Positions 27,294 to 36,025 of a DNA stretch of 64,000 nucleotides are shown one piece after another. Where the stretch lies: the NCBI GenBank assembly GCA_900472675.1, contig UCJA01000015.1, forward strand, positions 1 to 64,000, written 5' to 3'. The translations under genes and the position numbers were made by a program. The DNA comes from Hyphomicrobiales bacterium. Lineage in GTDB: Bacteria; Pseudomonadota; Alphaproteobacteria; Rhizobiales; Rhizobiaceae. Positions within the stretch are counted from its first letter, which is position 1. Each line of letters begins with the position of its first letter. The notes below the pieces were generated by a model. It was not told the DNA's origin. It made no database searches and was given only the letters and a program-made list of their open reading frames with translations.

Positions 27294-27458
27294 ATGCAAT
27301 CGATCGTCTTCATCCAGCCGCTGATCGCGCTCATCGCGGGGATCGTCATCCTCCTGATGCCGCGCATTCTGAATTACGTGGTGGCGCTCTACCTGATCTT
27401 CGTCGGCATCATCGGCCTCTGGCCCAATCTGATGCAGAACATACCGATGCCGAACTAA
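27294..27458 (+). CDS. Small membrane protein, DUF3096 family
   Basis: 54 residues, almost wholly hydrophobic, with two helices (about 6-22 and 27-45) joined by a PRILN turn: IALIAGIVILLMPRILNYVV. The pattern LMPRxLNY followed by YLIFVGIIGL is that of the DUF3096 family, found widely in proteobacteria and of unknown role. ATG at 27294 has AGGAG 9 bases before. Between pgi (same strand) and the convergent fructokinase gene; a hairpin follows. Too short for standard gene calls but well supported by composition. Confidence 0.8.
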   Translation: MQSIVFIQPLIALIAGIVILLMPRILNYVVALYLIFVGIIGLWPNLMQNIPMPN

Positions 27459-27467
27459 GCTTTAGGT

Positions 27468-27505
27468 CCTGCCGCTGCCTCGTTCATCGACGAGGGCAGC
27501 CGCAG
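27468..27505. terminator. Bidirectional hairpin between DUF3096 gene and frk
   Basis: A long imperfect stem (CCTG.CGCTGCC on the left, GGGCAGC.GCAGG on the right) occupies most of the 61-base gap between these convergent genes. No T-run is present, so strength is unclear. Confidence 0.5.
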
Positions 27506-27519
27506 GCAAGCGGTTCTCG

Positions 27520-28446
27520 TTACAGCCCGATCTCGTGCGCGAAGGGCGGGTTTGCACCTGCGCGTGACACGGTGACCGCAGCGGCTTTAGAGCCAAGGCT
27601 CAGGGCCGCTGCAATCTGATCCTGCGTGAGGCTGGCAACCTGCGGCTTGGTCAGCAGGTTCTGCATCTTCAGCGACGCCAGCACACCCGCGTCGAACGTA
27701 TCGCCGGCGCCGACGGTATCGACCACCGTCACCTTTTCGCTCGGCACTTCGACCCGGTGAGATGCGGTGTAGCCGACAGCGCCCTCTGCGCCACGGGTGA
27801 CGACAACCAGCTTGGCACCATGATGCAGCCAGTGGCGCGCCAGGGTGTCCTCGTCGCCCTCAAGCCCGAACCAGGCGAGGTCCTCGTCAGAGAACTTGAC
27901 GATATCGGACAGCGCCGCCATGCGGCGGATGCGGGCAAGATGCGAGGCTTTGTCCTTGATGAAACCTGGGCGGATGTTCGGATCGAGCGAGATGACGCGC
28001 TTTTCGTGTTCACGTGTCAGCAGCGCCTCGTAGGTGGCGCCGCAGGGTTCCGGGATCAGGCTGATGGCGCCGAAATGCAGGGCCTCGCAATCGTCCCTGA
28101 GTTGCGGAAGGTCGGCCTCGGTGATCATCCGTCCTGCGGTGTTTTCGTCGTAGAAGGCGTAGGACGCATGGCCATCGACCAGCTTCACGAAGGCGATCGT
28201 GGTGGGACGCGACAGGGTGGCGCAATAGCTGAAATCGACATGGCTGCTGCGCAGGGTTTCGCGCAGGATGTCGCCCATCATGTCGTCGGACATGCCGGTG
28301 AAGAAGGCCGTCGGCTGGCCCAGGCGCCCAAGGGCGATCGCCGTATTGAACACCGCGCCGCCGGCATAGGGCGCAAAGCCCTTTTCGCCCAGCGTCGTCT
28401 CGCGCGGAAGCATGTCAATCAGAGCTTCGCCGCAACACAAAATCAT
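27520..28446 (-). CDS. frk: Fructokinase (PfkB family)
   Basis: 308-residue sugar kinase. N-terminal LCCGEALIDMLPRE and GGAVFNTAIALGRLG carry the substrate-binding residues, and DTVGAGDTFDAGVL contains the anion hole and catalytic Asp. The fit to fructokinase rests on the gene order pgi-frk-pyrE known from Sinorhizobium and on the sequence; another sugar substrate cannot be excluded. ATG 28446 follows AGGAGG. The end is convergent with the DUF3096 gene. Confidence 0.87.
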   Translation of the reverse strand: MILCCGEALIDMLPRETTLGEKGFAPYAGGAVFNTAIALGRLGQPTAFFTGMSDDMMGDILRETLRSSHVDFSYCATLSRPTTIAFVKLVDGHASYAFYDENTAGRMITEADLPQLRDDCEALHFGAISLIPEPCGATYEALLTREHEKRVISLDPNIRPGFIKDKASHLARIRRMAALSDIVKFSDEDLAWFGLEGDEDTLARHWLHHGAKLVVVTRGAEGAVGYTASHRVEVPSEKVTVVDTVGAGDTFDAGVLASLKMQNLLTKPQVASLTQDQIAAALSLGSKAAAVTVSRAGANPPFAHEIGL

Positions 28447-28508
28447 TGGATCCCTCCTAGGAAAGCCCGCTTTCTCCGCACTGGATTAAGCGAGCTTTTG
28501 TCAAAAGG

Positions 28509-28783
28509 CTAGAGCGCTTCAGGGCTAAATAGAACCAGTTCTGTCGGCTCAAGCGGGAACAGATGCGGGGGAGAGTGGCGCGCGTCGTAGCCCAGCATAC
28601 GGCCAAGCCGCTCGACCCGGCAGATGACCCGCTTCAGCCAACCCGAAGGGCCGGGTGCTTTTCCGCCATCATCTTCGGCTTTCGTCTCGGCCGTACCGTG
28701 AGGTATGCCCATCGCCAAAAGCCTCGATTCTGACGGAAAATCTCTCCGGCAGAACGATTCCATTTAACCCTGAAACGCTCTAG
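28509..28783. repeat. MITE-like intergenic element with 38-39-base terminal inverted repeats
   Basis: The left end (28509-28547) and the reverse complement of the right end (28746-28783) match over 38-39 bases with only five differences and a one-base gap; both begin CTAGAGCG and continue with TTCAGGG and TAAAT. The 198-base interior is GC-rich and has no convincing gene. The layout is that of a non-autonomous palindromic element such as the RIME elements of rhizobia. It fills the frk-pyrE gap, and its right end supplies the pyrE stop codon. Confidence 0.75.
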
Positions 28784-29475
28784 AGCGAAAGCTCGGTGAC
28801 GCCGCCGTTGCGGCCCGACCAGGCGAGCGGCGCGTCAAGGAAGGCCCCGACCTCCGAGAGGGTCGTTTCGTCAAAGCGCTGCTGCTCGCGGGCGACCGCC
28901 AGGACATGGCGCCAGGTGGCGATATGGTGGAGCCGGACATTGCCTTCGGCAAAGCGCAGAGCGCCCGCATCGAAGATATCGTAGTAGAAAAGCGCGATGC
29001 CGTGATCGACGACCCCGCCTGCGGCACGGATCGCCTCGATGAACTTGAACATGCTGCCGCCGGCCGTGGTCAGGTCCTCGATGACGAGAACACGCGACCC
29101 TTCCGGCATATGGCCCTCGATCTGGGCATTGCGACCGTGGCCCTTGGGCGCCTTGCGGACGTAGATCATCGGCAGGCTCAAGCGTTCAGCCAGCATGGCG
29201 GCGAAGGGAATGCCCGCGGTCTCGCCCCCGGCGATGCAGTCGAACTGCTCGAAGCCGGCATCCCGCAGCACCGTTGCCACGGCAAAATCCATGATGGCGG
29301 AGCGGATGCGCGGATAGGAGAGCAGCTTGCGGCAATCGATGTAGACCGGGCTCATCATGCCGGAGGAGAGCTTGTAGGGCTTGTCCGCACTGAAGTGGAC
29401 GGCGCCTATTTCCCAAAGCATTCTTGCCATCAGCTCGGCCATTACGCCGCGTTCGGGAAATGTGGTCTGGATCAT
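28780..29475 (-). CDS. pyrE: Orotate phosphoribosyltransferase
   Basis: 231-residue enzyme of pyrimidine synthesis that joins orotate to PRPP. The PRPP loop is [13 protein letters not shown], with the preceding [17 protein letters not shown] flexible loop and [17 protein letters not shown]. The ATG at 29475 follows AAAGGAGC; an earlier in-frame start at 29508 adds 11 residues. The last three codons are TCG CTC TAG, and the TAG lies inside the terminal repeat of the neighbouring MITE-like element. Confidence 0.96.
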   Translation of the reverse strand: MIQTTFPERGVMAELMARMLWEIGAVHFSADKPYKLSSGMMSPVYIDCRKLLSYPRIRSAIMDFAVATVLRDAGFEQFDCIAGGETAGIPFAAMLAERLSLPMIYVRKAPKGHGRNAQIEGHMPEGSRVLVIEDLTTAGGSMFKFIEAIRAAGGVVDHGIALFYYDIFDAGALRFAEGNVRLHHIATWRHVLAVAREQQRFDETTLSEVGAFLDAPLAWSGRNGGVTELSL

Positions 29476-29559
29476 GCGCCCGCTCCTTTGAGAACCTACA
29501 GGCGCCATACCAGCAAGTGGCGGGTCGCGCCAGAAGCAGGCGCACGGGATGAACGGATT

Positions 29560-30738
29560 TCAGGCGCTGGTGCGGCTATCGACAGCGGCGATGGAGCGCA
29601 GATGGCCAGCCAACTCGACGCGGTTGCGACCGGCGCGCTTGGCTTCGTAGAGCGCTGTATCGGCCAGGTTGAGGACGACCTCGAATAAATAGCCCTCCGC
29701 CGTGCCAAGCGCGACGCCGGCGCTGACCGTGCAGCGCAGGACCTCGTCGCCAATCAGGATTTCACGCGCAGCAAAGCGTGCCCGCACATCATTGGCCACG
29801 CGTTCGGCGCGGCCCGGCATGACATTTTCCAGCATGAGGGCGAACTCTTCACCGCCGAGCCGGGCCACCGCGTGCGGAACGGTCAGATCGGCGGCGAGAT
29901 CTTCGGCGAAGATCTTCAGCACCATGTCGCCCACGGCATGGCCAAACTGATCGTTGATCGCCTTGAACCGGTCGATGTCGAACACGATCACGGCGGTGGA
30001 GGCACCCAGCCTGCGGCTGCCATTCCTATCGAACAAGGCCCGCCGGTTGAGGAGGCCCGTCAGGGAATCCGTCATGGCCTCGTTGCGGTGATGGGCGGCA
30101 AGGCGCCACTGGTGCAGGGCGAGCGACAGGGCGCCGATGCCCGTCATGCCGGCAATACAGACCCCGATGTTGAGGTTTTCGGCCCAGTTGTCCGGTGCCT
30201 GGCCAAGAACCATCTCCCCGTCATGGATCAGGACCGCAGCGCACAGCACGAAGGAAAGGCCGCTCATCAGGTAGAGGATCGCCATGCCACTCAAGGGCAC
30301 GACGGCTTCTCTCCGGGCCAGCCAATACTGGATGCCCGTGCCGAGCAGCAAAACGGCGGTTGCCAGGTTCATGACGATGAAGCCGAGGCCATCCAGCCCG
30401 GCGGAAATCAAGGGCAGGCCGATGGCCAGGTTGAGGAATGTAATGGAAACGGATCGCTTCCAGGGCGCGCCGCCCTTCCGGAATTGCACGGAGGCGGCGT
30501 AGATGACGGAAAAGCCCGCCATCAGCAGGCTATAGGCAAGGGCGGCCCGGATGAGCCCGGCTTCGAGGGTGTAGGAGCCGTAGGCCACGATCCCGGCGAT
30601 GATGAATACGAGAGAGATGACCAGCGTCAGTAGAAATGAATCTGTTCGGCGGGAGAACCAGGTTCCGAACAACGTCACCATCAGGCAAGCCGCCGACACA
30701 CCGAGCGCAAGTAGAAGAGAATGGTAATCGAGCAACAT
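29560..30738 (-). CDS. Membrane-bound diguanylate cyclase (GGDEF)
   Basis: 392 residues. Six or so membrane helices fill about 1-205, then a GGDEF domain (about 225-385). The active site reads GGEEF (ARLGGEEFALML), which is catalytically competent, and the metal/substrate Asp lies in VFDIDRFKAINDQFGHAVGD. An RxxD inhibitory site is not obvious. It should make cyclic di-GMP. The ATG at 30738 follows GAGGG. It is between pyrE and pyrC with no metabolic connection to them. Confidence 0.92.
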   Translation of the reverse strand: MLLDYHSLLLALGVSAACLMVTLFGTWFSRRTDSFLLTLVISLVFIIAGIVAYGSYTLEAGLIRAALAYSLLMAGFSVIYAASVQFRKGGAPWKRSVSITFLNLAIGLPLISAGLDGLGFIVMNLATAVLLLGTGIQYWLARREAVVPLSGMAILYLMSGLSFVLCAAVLIHDGEMVLGQAPDNWAENLNIGVCIAGMTGIGALSLALHQWRLAAHHRNEAMTDSLTGLLNRRALFDRNGSRRLGASTAVIVFDIDRFKAINDQFGHAVGDMVLKIFAEDLAADLTVPHAVARLGGEEFALMLENVMPGRAERVANDVRARFAAREILIGDEVLRCTVSAGVALGTAEGYLFEVVLNLADTALYEAKRAGRNRVELAGHLRSIAAVDSRTSA

Positions 30739-30851
30739 GGCAAGCCCTCTTCCACGCGCCAAACGGCGGCGCCGCGAAGCTGTTATCCGATTATCTCCAA
30801 TTTGTTAGCAAAAGCCAAATCCCTGCCAAACTGCACTTAGATTAGCATTTA

Positions 30852-31892
30852 TTAATCTGCGACCGCCCAGTGAAGTGGGAACATGGGATCGAAAATAGTG
30901 ATGTCCCCTGCGCCCGTTTCCCGCTTTGCGGGGAAGTGTGCCTGTTCGTCATGCTTTACGAGCGTCATGGTTTCCTCGTTCGGAGCGAGCCCGTACCAGG
31001 CCGGGCCGTTCAGCGACACGAAGGCTTCCAGCCGGTCCAGCGCATTCTCCTGTTCGAAGACATGCGCCAGGCAGCTCATCGTATTGGGCGAGGTATAGAT
31101 GCCTGCACATCCACATCCGCATTCCTTTGACGGATCGACATGCGGCGCGGAATCCGTGCCGAGGAAGAAGCGTGGGTCGCCGGAGGTGGCGGCTGCCCGC
31201 AGCGCCAACCGGTGATGCTCGCGCTTTGCCACCGGCAGGCAATAGTAATGCGGCCGGATGCCGCCGACGAGGATCGCGTTGCGATTGATGATCAGGTGGT
31301 GGGTGGTGATCGAGCCAGCCAGGTTGGCCGGGGCCGACTTGATATAGTCGATGCCTTCCTTGGTCGTGACGTGCTCCATCGTCACCTTCAGTTCCGGCAA
31401 CCGCCGGCGCAGAGGATCGAGCACGGTTTCGATGAAGACCGCCTCACGATCAAAGATATCGACTTCGGGCGTTGTCACCTCGCCATGGACACAGAGCGGG
31501 AGACCGATGGCCGCCATGCGCTCCAGAACCGGCATAACCTTGTCGAGGTCGCGCACGCCGCCATGGGAGTTTGTCGTTGCGCCGGCGGGATAAAGCTTCA
31601 CCGCCGTGATGAGACCGCTGCGCTTGCCCTCTTCCACATCATCGGCCTGCGTGTGCTCGGTCAGGTAGAGGGTCATCAACGGCTGAAAACGATGTCCCTC
31701 AGGAAGGACTTCCATGATCCGCTGCCGATATGCTTGCGCATCCGCTGTGGTGACCACCGGCGGCACCAGGTTCGGCATGATGATGGCGCGGGCAAAGTGA
31801 CGGCTCGTATCACCGATCACGCCCTCCATCACCGCGCCGTCGCGCAGGTGCAGGTGCCAGTCGTCCGGGCGGCGGATGGTAATCGTCTTCAT
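30852..31892 (-). CDS. pyrC: Dihydroorotase
   Basis: 346-residue zinc amidohydrolase of pyrimidine synthesis, class II (short) type. Metal ligands: HLHLRDG at about 13-19, the carboxylated Lys in [11 protein letters not shown], His in LCVHGE and LEHVTTK-type ([10 protein letters not shown]), and the catalytic Asp in LGTDSAPH. Ends GlyArg-free with [12 protein letters not shown] 31892 with GGATC 7 bases upstream. Transcribed in the same direction as pyrE. Confidence 0.95.
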   Translation of the reverse strand: MKTITIRRPDDWHLHLRDGAVMEGVIGDTSRHFARAIIMPNLVPPVVTTADAQAYRQRIMEVLPEGHRFQPLMTLYLTEHTQADDVEEGKRSGLITAVKLYPAGATTNSHGGVRDLDKVMPVLERMAAIGLPLCVHGEVTTPEVDIFDREAVFIETVLDPLRRRLPELKVTMEHVTTKEGIDYIKSAPANLAGSITTHHLIINRNAILVGGIRPHYYCLPVAKREHHRLALRAAATSGDPRFFLGTDSAPHVDPSKECGCGCAGIYTSPNTMSCLAHVFEQENALDRLEAFVSLNGPAWYGLAPNEETMTLVKHDEQAHFPAKRETGAGDITIFDPMFPLHWAVAD

Positions 31893-32134
31893 GGCAGATC
31901 CGTTTTTTTATGAACAGCCCGCCTTACCATCATTGCATCCGACAAGACAATGACCGCTTCCGGAGCGCCCATTGTGCTTAGCGCGACGCTGGATGATCCG
32001 CGTGGGCGAGGCTCCTCTCACGAAAATGTGTGGAGCAAGTCGATTAAACGTTGCCAAAGCAAAAATACCCCAGGAACCAGGTCACCACTTGGGCGTTTCT
32101 TCAGCAAATCGAAAGATATTGATCGGAGCGGACG

Positions 32135-33058
32135 ATGAAGTCCAAGGTTTCCAAATTGAACAGGGGAGTTGCAGTACTCACAGGCGCGACGCTTTCGCTG
32201 TGCGCGCTGACCGTTGCTCCCGACGCCGCAGAGCGCGGCACGCTGGTTCTCGCATCTGCCATGCAGAGCGAATGTGACCAGATGGCGGGCAGCCCCTATG
32301 ACGAACAGCGCAACGGCGCATTTGCCCCGGTCGACATCACCAAGATCGACAATGGTGCCATCGATGCCTGCCGCGTTGCTTTCGAAACCTCCGGCAACCC
32401 GCGCTATGCCTACCAGCTCGGTCGCGCGCTGAACAATGCCAACCAGCCCGACCAGGCAATGAGCGCCTATGATGCCGCCGTCAAGGGTGGCTATGCCGCA
32501 GCCAAGGTCAACTTCGGCATGCTGATGGGTCGCCTCGGCGACGACCAGAGCGAATTTCGCCTCTACACGGAAGCTGCCACCAGCGGCAACCGTCTGGCTG
32601 CCTATAATCTCGGCGTAGCCTACCGCGACGGTCTCGGCACGCAGCCGGACGTCACCAAGGCGATCGGTTGGTTCGAGCGTGCCGCTGCTGCCGGCGACGA
32701 TACCGCCGCCTTCAACATCGGCGCTATCTACGACGAGGGCCATCTGATTGCGCAGGACGACCAGACGGCAATCGCCTGGTACGATCTGGCTGCCCAGCGC
32801 GGCAACACCGACGCCATGATCAACCTTGGCCTGATGTATGAAGCTGGCGAAGGCGTTGCTGCCGATCCGACGAAGGCTGCAGAACTCTATCGTAACGCTG
32901 CCCAACACGGTGACGTGTTCGGCGCCTACAAGTTCCTGCAGTTCCAGCAGGCTGGTGTGGTCCCCGTTCCGTCCCAGGACGCGACCGAAGGTGTCAGCTC
33001 GCTGGTCCTGAAGCAGGGCGACGTCGAAAACCCGGCCAAGGCTTCCAGCGAGATCTGA
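32135..33058 (+). CDS. Secreted Sel1-like (TPR) repeat protein
   Basis: 307 residues. An N-terminal signal-like hydrophobic stretch occupies about 8-30. Four to five Sel1 repeats follow, each with the pattern A-x-x-x-L-G-x-x-Y/M-x-x-G-x-G (AAYNLGVAYRDGLGT, AAFNIGAIYDEGHLI, AMINLGLMYEAGEGV). Sel1 repeats make a curved solenoid for protein binding, often in envelope or signalling proteins such as ExoR of Sinorhizobium. No partner can be named. ATG at 32135 with GGAGCGG upstream. The stop lies 2 bases from that of the convergent racemase-family gene. Confidence 0.82.
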   Translation: MKSKVSKLNRGVAVLTGATLSLCALTVAPDAAERGTLVLASAMQSECDQMAGSPYDEQRNGAFAPVDITKIDNGAIDACRVAFETSGNPRYAYQLGRALNNANQPDQAMSAYDAAVKGGYAAAKVNFGMLMGRLGDDQSEFRLYTEAATSGNRLAAYNLGVAYRDGLGTQPDVTKAIGWFERAAAAGDDTAAFNIGAIYDEGHLIAQDDQTAIAWYDLAAQRGNTDAMINLGLMYEAGEGVAADPTKAAELYRNAAQHGDVFGAYKFLQFQQAGVVPVPSQDATEGVSSLVLKQGDVENPAKASSEI

Positions 33059-33060
33059 TC

Positions 33061-34098
33061 CTAGATTTCACCCGCTGAAGGGCCCCAGACGTCGGTCATT
33101 GCAAACCCGTCGGCCAGTGGGTCGAATGGATCGAGCGCCACCTGGCTGAGGCCAAAGGTGAAGCCGCGACCGGTAATCGTCGGGATGATCGCAGTTTTTC
33201 CCGCGACCGTCGTTTCCCCGAGAAACCCCACCTCAAACTGTGTGCCGATAATGGACCGCGATTGGAACACGTCGCCAACCTTGGCACGTCCCCTCGCGTG
33301 AAGGGCTGCAAGGTTGGCGGAGTTTCCCGTTCCGCAGGGTGACCGGTCGGCCCTGCCCGGCCACATGGTCGTGCAGGTGCGCACGGTGCCATCGCTCTCG
33401 GTGTCGCGGAACATCACATAGGCCACGCCGGAGATCGCCGGTATCTCGGGATGGACAACCGTGATCTGGCTGTTGATGAGGCTTTTGATGATCATGCCGG
33501 CGCGCACCAGCGCTGCAGCATTGGTCTTGTCGATGGTGAGGCCGATCTGGCCGACATCCACCAGCGCATAGAAAATCCCGCCGTAGCAGATGTCGAGGTT
33601 GATCCCGCCCCATTCCGGCGTCTGCAGATCCACATCCAGCTCGTGGACGAAGGATGCCACCATGGTGAGCTTGACCTTCTCGCAGCGCCCGTCGCGGCAG
33701 GTCGCCACCGCCTTGACGAGGCCAGCCGCCGTTTCCAGCGTGACCACCGTCTCCGGCTCCTTCATCTCCACAATGCCGGCTTCCAGGAGAGCGGTTGTCA
33801 CGCAAATGGCGTTCGAGCCGGAGCTGGCATGGGCCTGGTCCGGCTGCAGGATGATGAAGGCGGCATCCGCATCCGGGTGCCTTGCGGGCAGGAGAAGGTT
33901 GACGGAGCCGATGGGAGCGCCACGGGGCTCGAGGCAGAGGAAACGACGGAGCTCCTGGCCCTTCGGATCGCTGTTTAGCCAGGCGAGCTGCTCGGCGATA
34001 GTATCGCCGGGGATCTTCGGCACGCCGCCGATCGCCACGCGGCCGATTTCGCCTTCGGCGTGAACGTCCAGAAGCTGGATCGTGCGCTTCCATCTCAT
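33061..34098 (-). CDS. Proline racemase-family enzyme (hydroxyproline epimerase/dehydratase, Ser/Cys type)
   Basis: 345 residues. The family has two catalytic positions, each Cys in proline racemase and 4-hydroxyproline epimerase. Here the first is Ser93 (in SSGSNAI) and the second is Cys255 (in DRSPCGTGNSA). Enzymes with Ser at the first site have been linked to trans-3-hydroxyproline dehydration and/or 4-hydroxyproline epimerisation, so this gene probably serves hydroxyproline catabolism. No other hydroxyproline genes are near. The N-terminal part (LDVHAEGEIGRV) and the length are normal. Confidence 0.85.
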   Translation of the reverse strand: MRWKRTIQLLDVHAEGEIGRVAIGGVPKIPGDTIAEQLAWLNSDPKGQELRRFLCLEPRGAPIGSVNLLLPARHPDADAAFIILQPDQAHASSGSNAICVTTALLEAGIVEMKEPETVVTLETAAGLVKAVATCRDGRCEKVKLTMVASFVHELDVDLQTPEWGGINLDICYGGIFYALVDVGQIGLTIDKTNAAALVRAGMIIKSLINSQITVVHPEIPAISGVAYVMFRDTESDGTVRTCTTMWPGRADRSPCGTGNSANLAALHARGRAKVGDVFQSRSIIGTQFEVGFLGETTVAGKTAIIPTITGRGFTFGLSQVALDPFDPLADGFAMTDVWGPSAGEI

Positions 34099-34168
34099 CT
34101 TGCTGTCTCCATGCTCATGGCCGTTTCATCGCCGCAGTTATATCAGTCGGGAGAGGTTGCCTAGCGCC

Positions 34169-35674
34169 TCACTGGAGCCAGGCATAGCTGAGCTTCCACA
34201 GGTCACCGCTCCGGCTGTAATGATAGGGAAGCTCCAGCATGCCCGTGTCGGACAGGGAGAGCCGCAGCTGCTGCGCCAGCGCCGACGGATCGAGATCCGG
34301 TTGCCGGGCGCCGGGTGCCTGCGGGATCCAGACCAGAAGCACCGGACCCCGGTTTTGCGCAGGTGCGGCCGCACCCACCAGATCGTCGGCATCGATGACG
34401 GGGACACCCGGAAACTGCAGGCGCATGTTGCCAGCCAGATGCATGCCCTTGGCGAGGATCACTGCCGGCTGCTTTTGCGCCCGCAGCTGTTCGGCCGCCC
34501 GGTCGAAGGGCATGTTCATGCGGCCATAGGAGCCGGTGAGGGCCGCCCCAATCGTCTTTGCTGGCCCCGGCAGTAGCGCGACACCCATGACAACGAGAAA
34601 TAACGGCAGAAGCCTCGGCAGCAGGCGGCCCAGATCGGCGCCGGCGCGCTCGAATTTCAGCAGCAGATAGAGCGGCAGAGCGAGGAGGTAGGGATCGAGC
34701 CAGCGTTCGGTAATCTTCGTGGTGCCGGCAACCAGGATGACCAGGACCACGCCGGCCAGCGAAAACAGCATGATCGTTCCAAGCAGGCGGGTCCACGGGT
34801 CGCTCGCCCGCAGCGCTTGCGGCAGTGTATGGCGCATGGAAAGGCCCAGCACGACCGCGACCAGCGCGCCAAACGCGAGGCAGGCGACGGCCAGGGATCC
34901 AACTGCTTTGAGAACCCGCACAACCCCGTGGGGCGCATTGGCCTCCACCATCTTGCTGATCGTGCCGCCGGTTGCGAGGTCCATGTGGCCACCCAGCCAG
35001 AGCGCATGCGGAAGCACGATCGCCAGCGCCAGCGCCGCCGTCAGCAGGACCCGCAAGTCCCAGAGTCGGACGCGCCAAGTCCTGTCGCACAGGACAGCAA
35101 GCAGCGTTGCGGCGGGCAGGAGAACGAAATTGTACTTGGAGATGGTGCCGATGCCGATGGCAATGCCGAGGATGGCATAGCCCTGCCAGTCGGACCGCGA
35201 CAGGGTGCGGCACAGCCCATAGAGCAAAAGCGCCGTTGCCATCAGCACCGCTACCGTATGGGTCAGGTCCTGCTGCGGCATGTAGGAGACCTGCGGCAGC
35301 GCCAGCAGGCTGAGCATGGCGAGCGACACGAGGGCCGGCCGCGCCGAGATCTCCCGGGCAGCGAGGCCATAGAAAAAGTAGCAGAGGAAGAGCATCAGGA
35401 ACTTGGGCAGCGCCAGCGACAGGAGCGAGATGCCCATCAGCGAGACGACAGCGGTCTGCACCCAGTTGTAGAAGGGCGGCTGCGGGCCGTAGCCGAGAAG
35501 CCAGTGTTGCGAGAACAGCGATTGCTCCGCCTCGTCCAGCGTCAGCCCGTTCGGCAGCATCAGACGCACGGCGATGCTCAAGGCAAAATAGACGCCCAGG
35601 AATAGTGCTGCGGGCTTGAGGCCCCCTGCGAGGCGTTCTCCCAAGCCGCCGTTGTTTGATTCCGCAGACACCAT
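34169..35674 (-). CDS. GT39/ArnT-like membrane glycosyltransferase
   Basis: About 501 residues with some eleven membrane helices. The N-terminal periplasmic acidic motif LTLDEAEQ is where the family places its catalytic Asp/Glu, and YGPQPPFYNW matches the conserved W/P loop. Such enzymes move a sugar from a polyprenyl-phosphate carrier onto lipid A or protein at the periplasmic face; the acceptor is unknown here. The start is uncertain: I take ATG 35674 (MVSAES, GGAG 9 bases upstream), while 35689/35692 or 35749 are possible. Confidence 0.8.
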   Translation of the reverse strand: MVSAESNNGGLGERLAGGLKPAALFLGVYFALSIAVRLMLPNGLTLDEAEQSLFSQHWLLGYGPQPPFYNWVQTAVVSLMGISLLSLALPKFLMLFLCYFFYGLAAREISARPALVSLAMLSLLALPQVSYMPQQDLTHTVAVLMATALLLYGLCRTLSRSDWQGYAILGIAIGIGTISKYNFVLLPAATLLAVLCDRTWRVRLWDLRVLLTAALALAIVLPHALWLGGHMDLATGGTISKMVEANAPHGVVRVLKAVGSLAVACLAFGALVAVVLGLSMRHTLPQALRASDPWTRLLGTIMLFSLAGVVLVILVAGTTKITERWLDPYLLALPLYLLLKFERAGADLGRLLPRLLPLFLVVMGVALLPGPAKTIGAALTGSYGRMNMPFDRAAEQLRAQKQPAVILAKGMHLAGNMRLQFPGVPVIDADDLVGAAAPAQNRGPVLLVWIPQAPGARQPDLDPSALAQQLRLSLSDTGMLELPYHYSRSGDLWKLSYAWLQ

Positions 35675-35813
35675 CCGCGCAGGCTCCATCATCCCCGTGG
35701 TCACCCCGGTCATCTCATGGCTGGTGGCCGGGCAGACAGCAGGTGACACGCAGACGGCGTGCGATCAACCAGAAACTGGTAATGGGAAGGCTTACTTGGA
35801 GGTTAGGAAAGAA

Positions 35814-35890
35814 TGGCGCACCCGGAGCGATTCGAACGCCCGACCCCCAGATTCGTAGTCTGGTGCTCTATCCAGCTGAGCTACGGGTGC
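35814..35890 (-). tRNA. tRNA-Arg (anticodon ACG)
   Basis: A full 77-base cloverleaf. Acceptor GCACCCG / CGGGTGC, D arm GCTC...GAGC, anticodon stem CCAGA/TCTGG around loop CTACGAA (anticodon ACG), T arm GGGCG TTCGAAT CGCTC, encoded CCA at 35816-35814. Confidence 0.97.
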
Positions 35891-36025
35891 GGCTGCAATC
35901 GGCGTAACCGGCTGCGTGGCGATCCTCTAAAGGCTGCCGTGAAAGATTGCAAGCGGTTTTACCCGTGGTCGCGTCATTTTCATGTCACGAAACATGCAAG
36001 CCTTTGTTTTTACAACGTAAGGCCT

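Noticed and set aside
28509..28763. 84-codon frame inside the inverted-repeat element
   Set aside because: It spans a terminal repeat, lacks a ribosome site and shows no family likeness; treated as part of the element.
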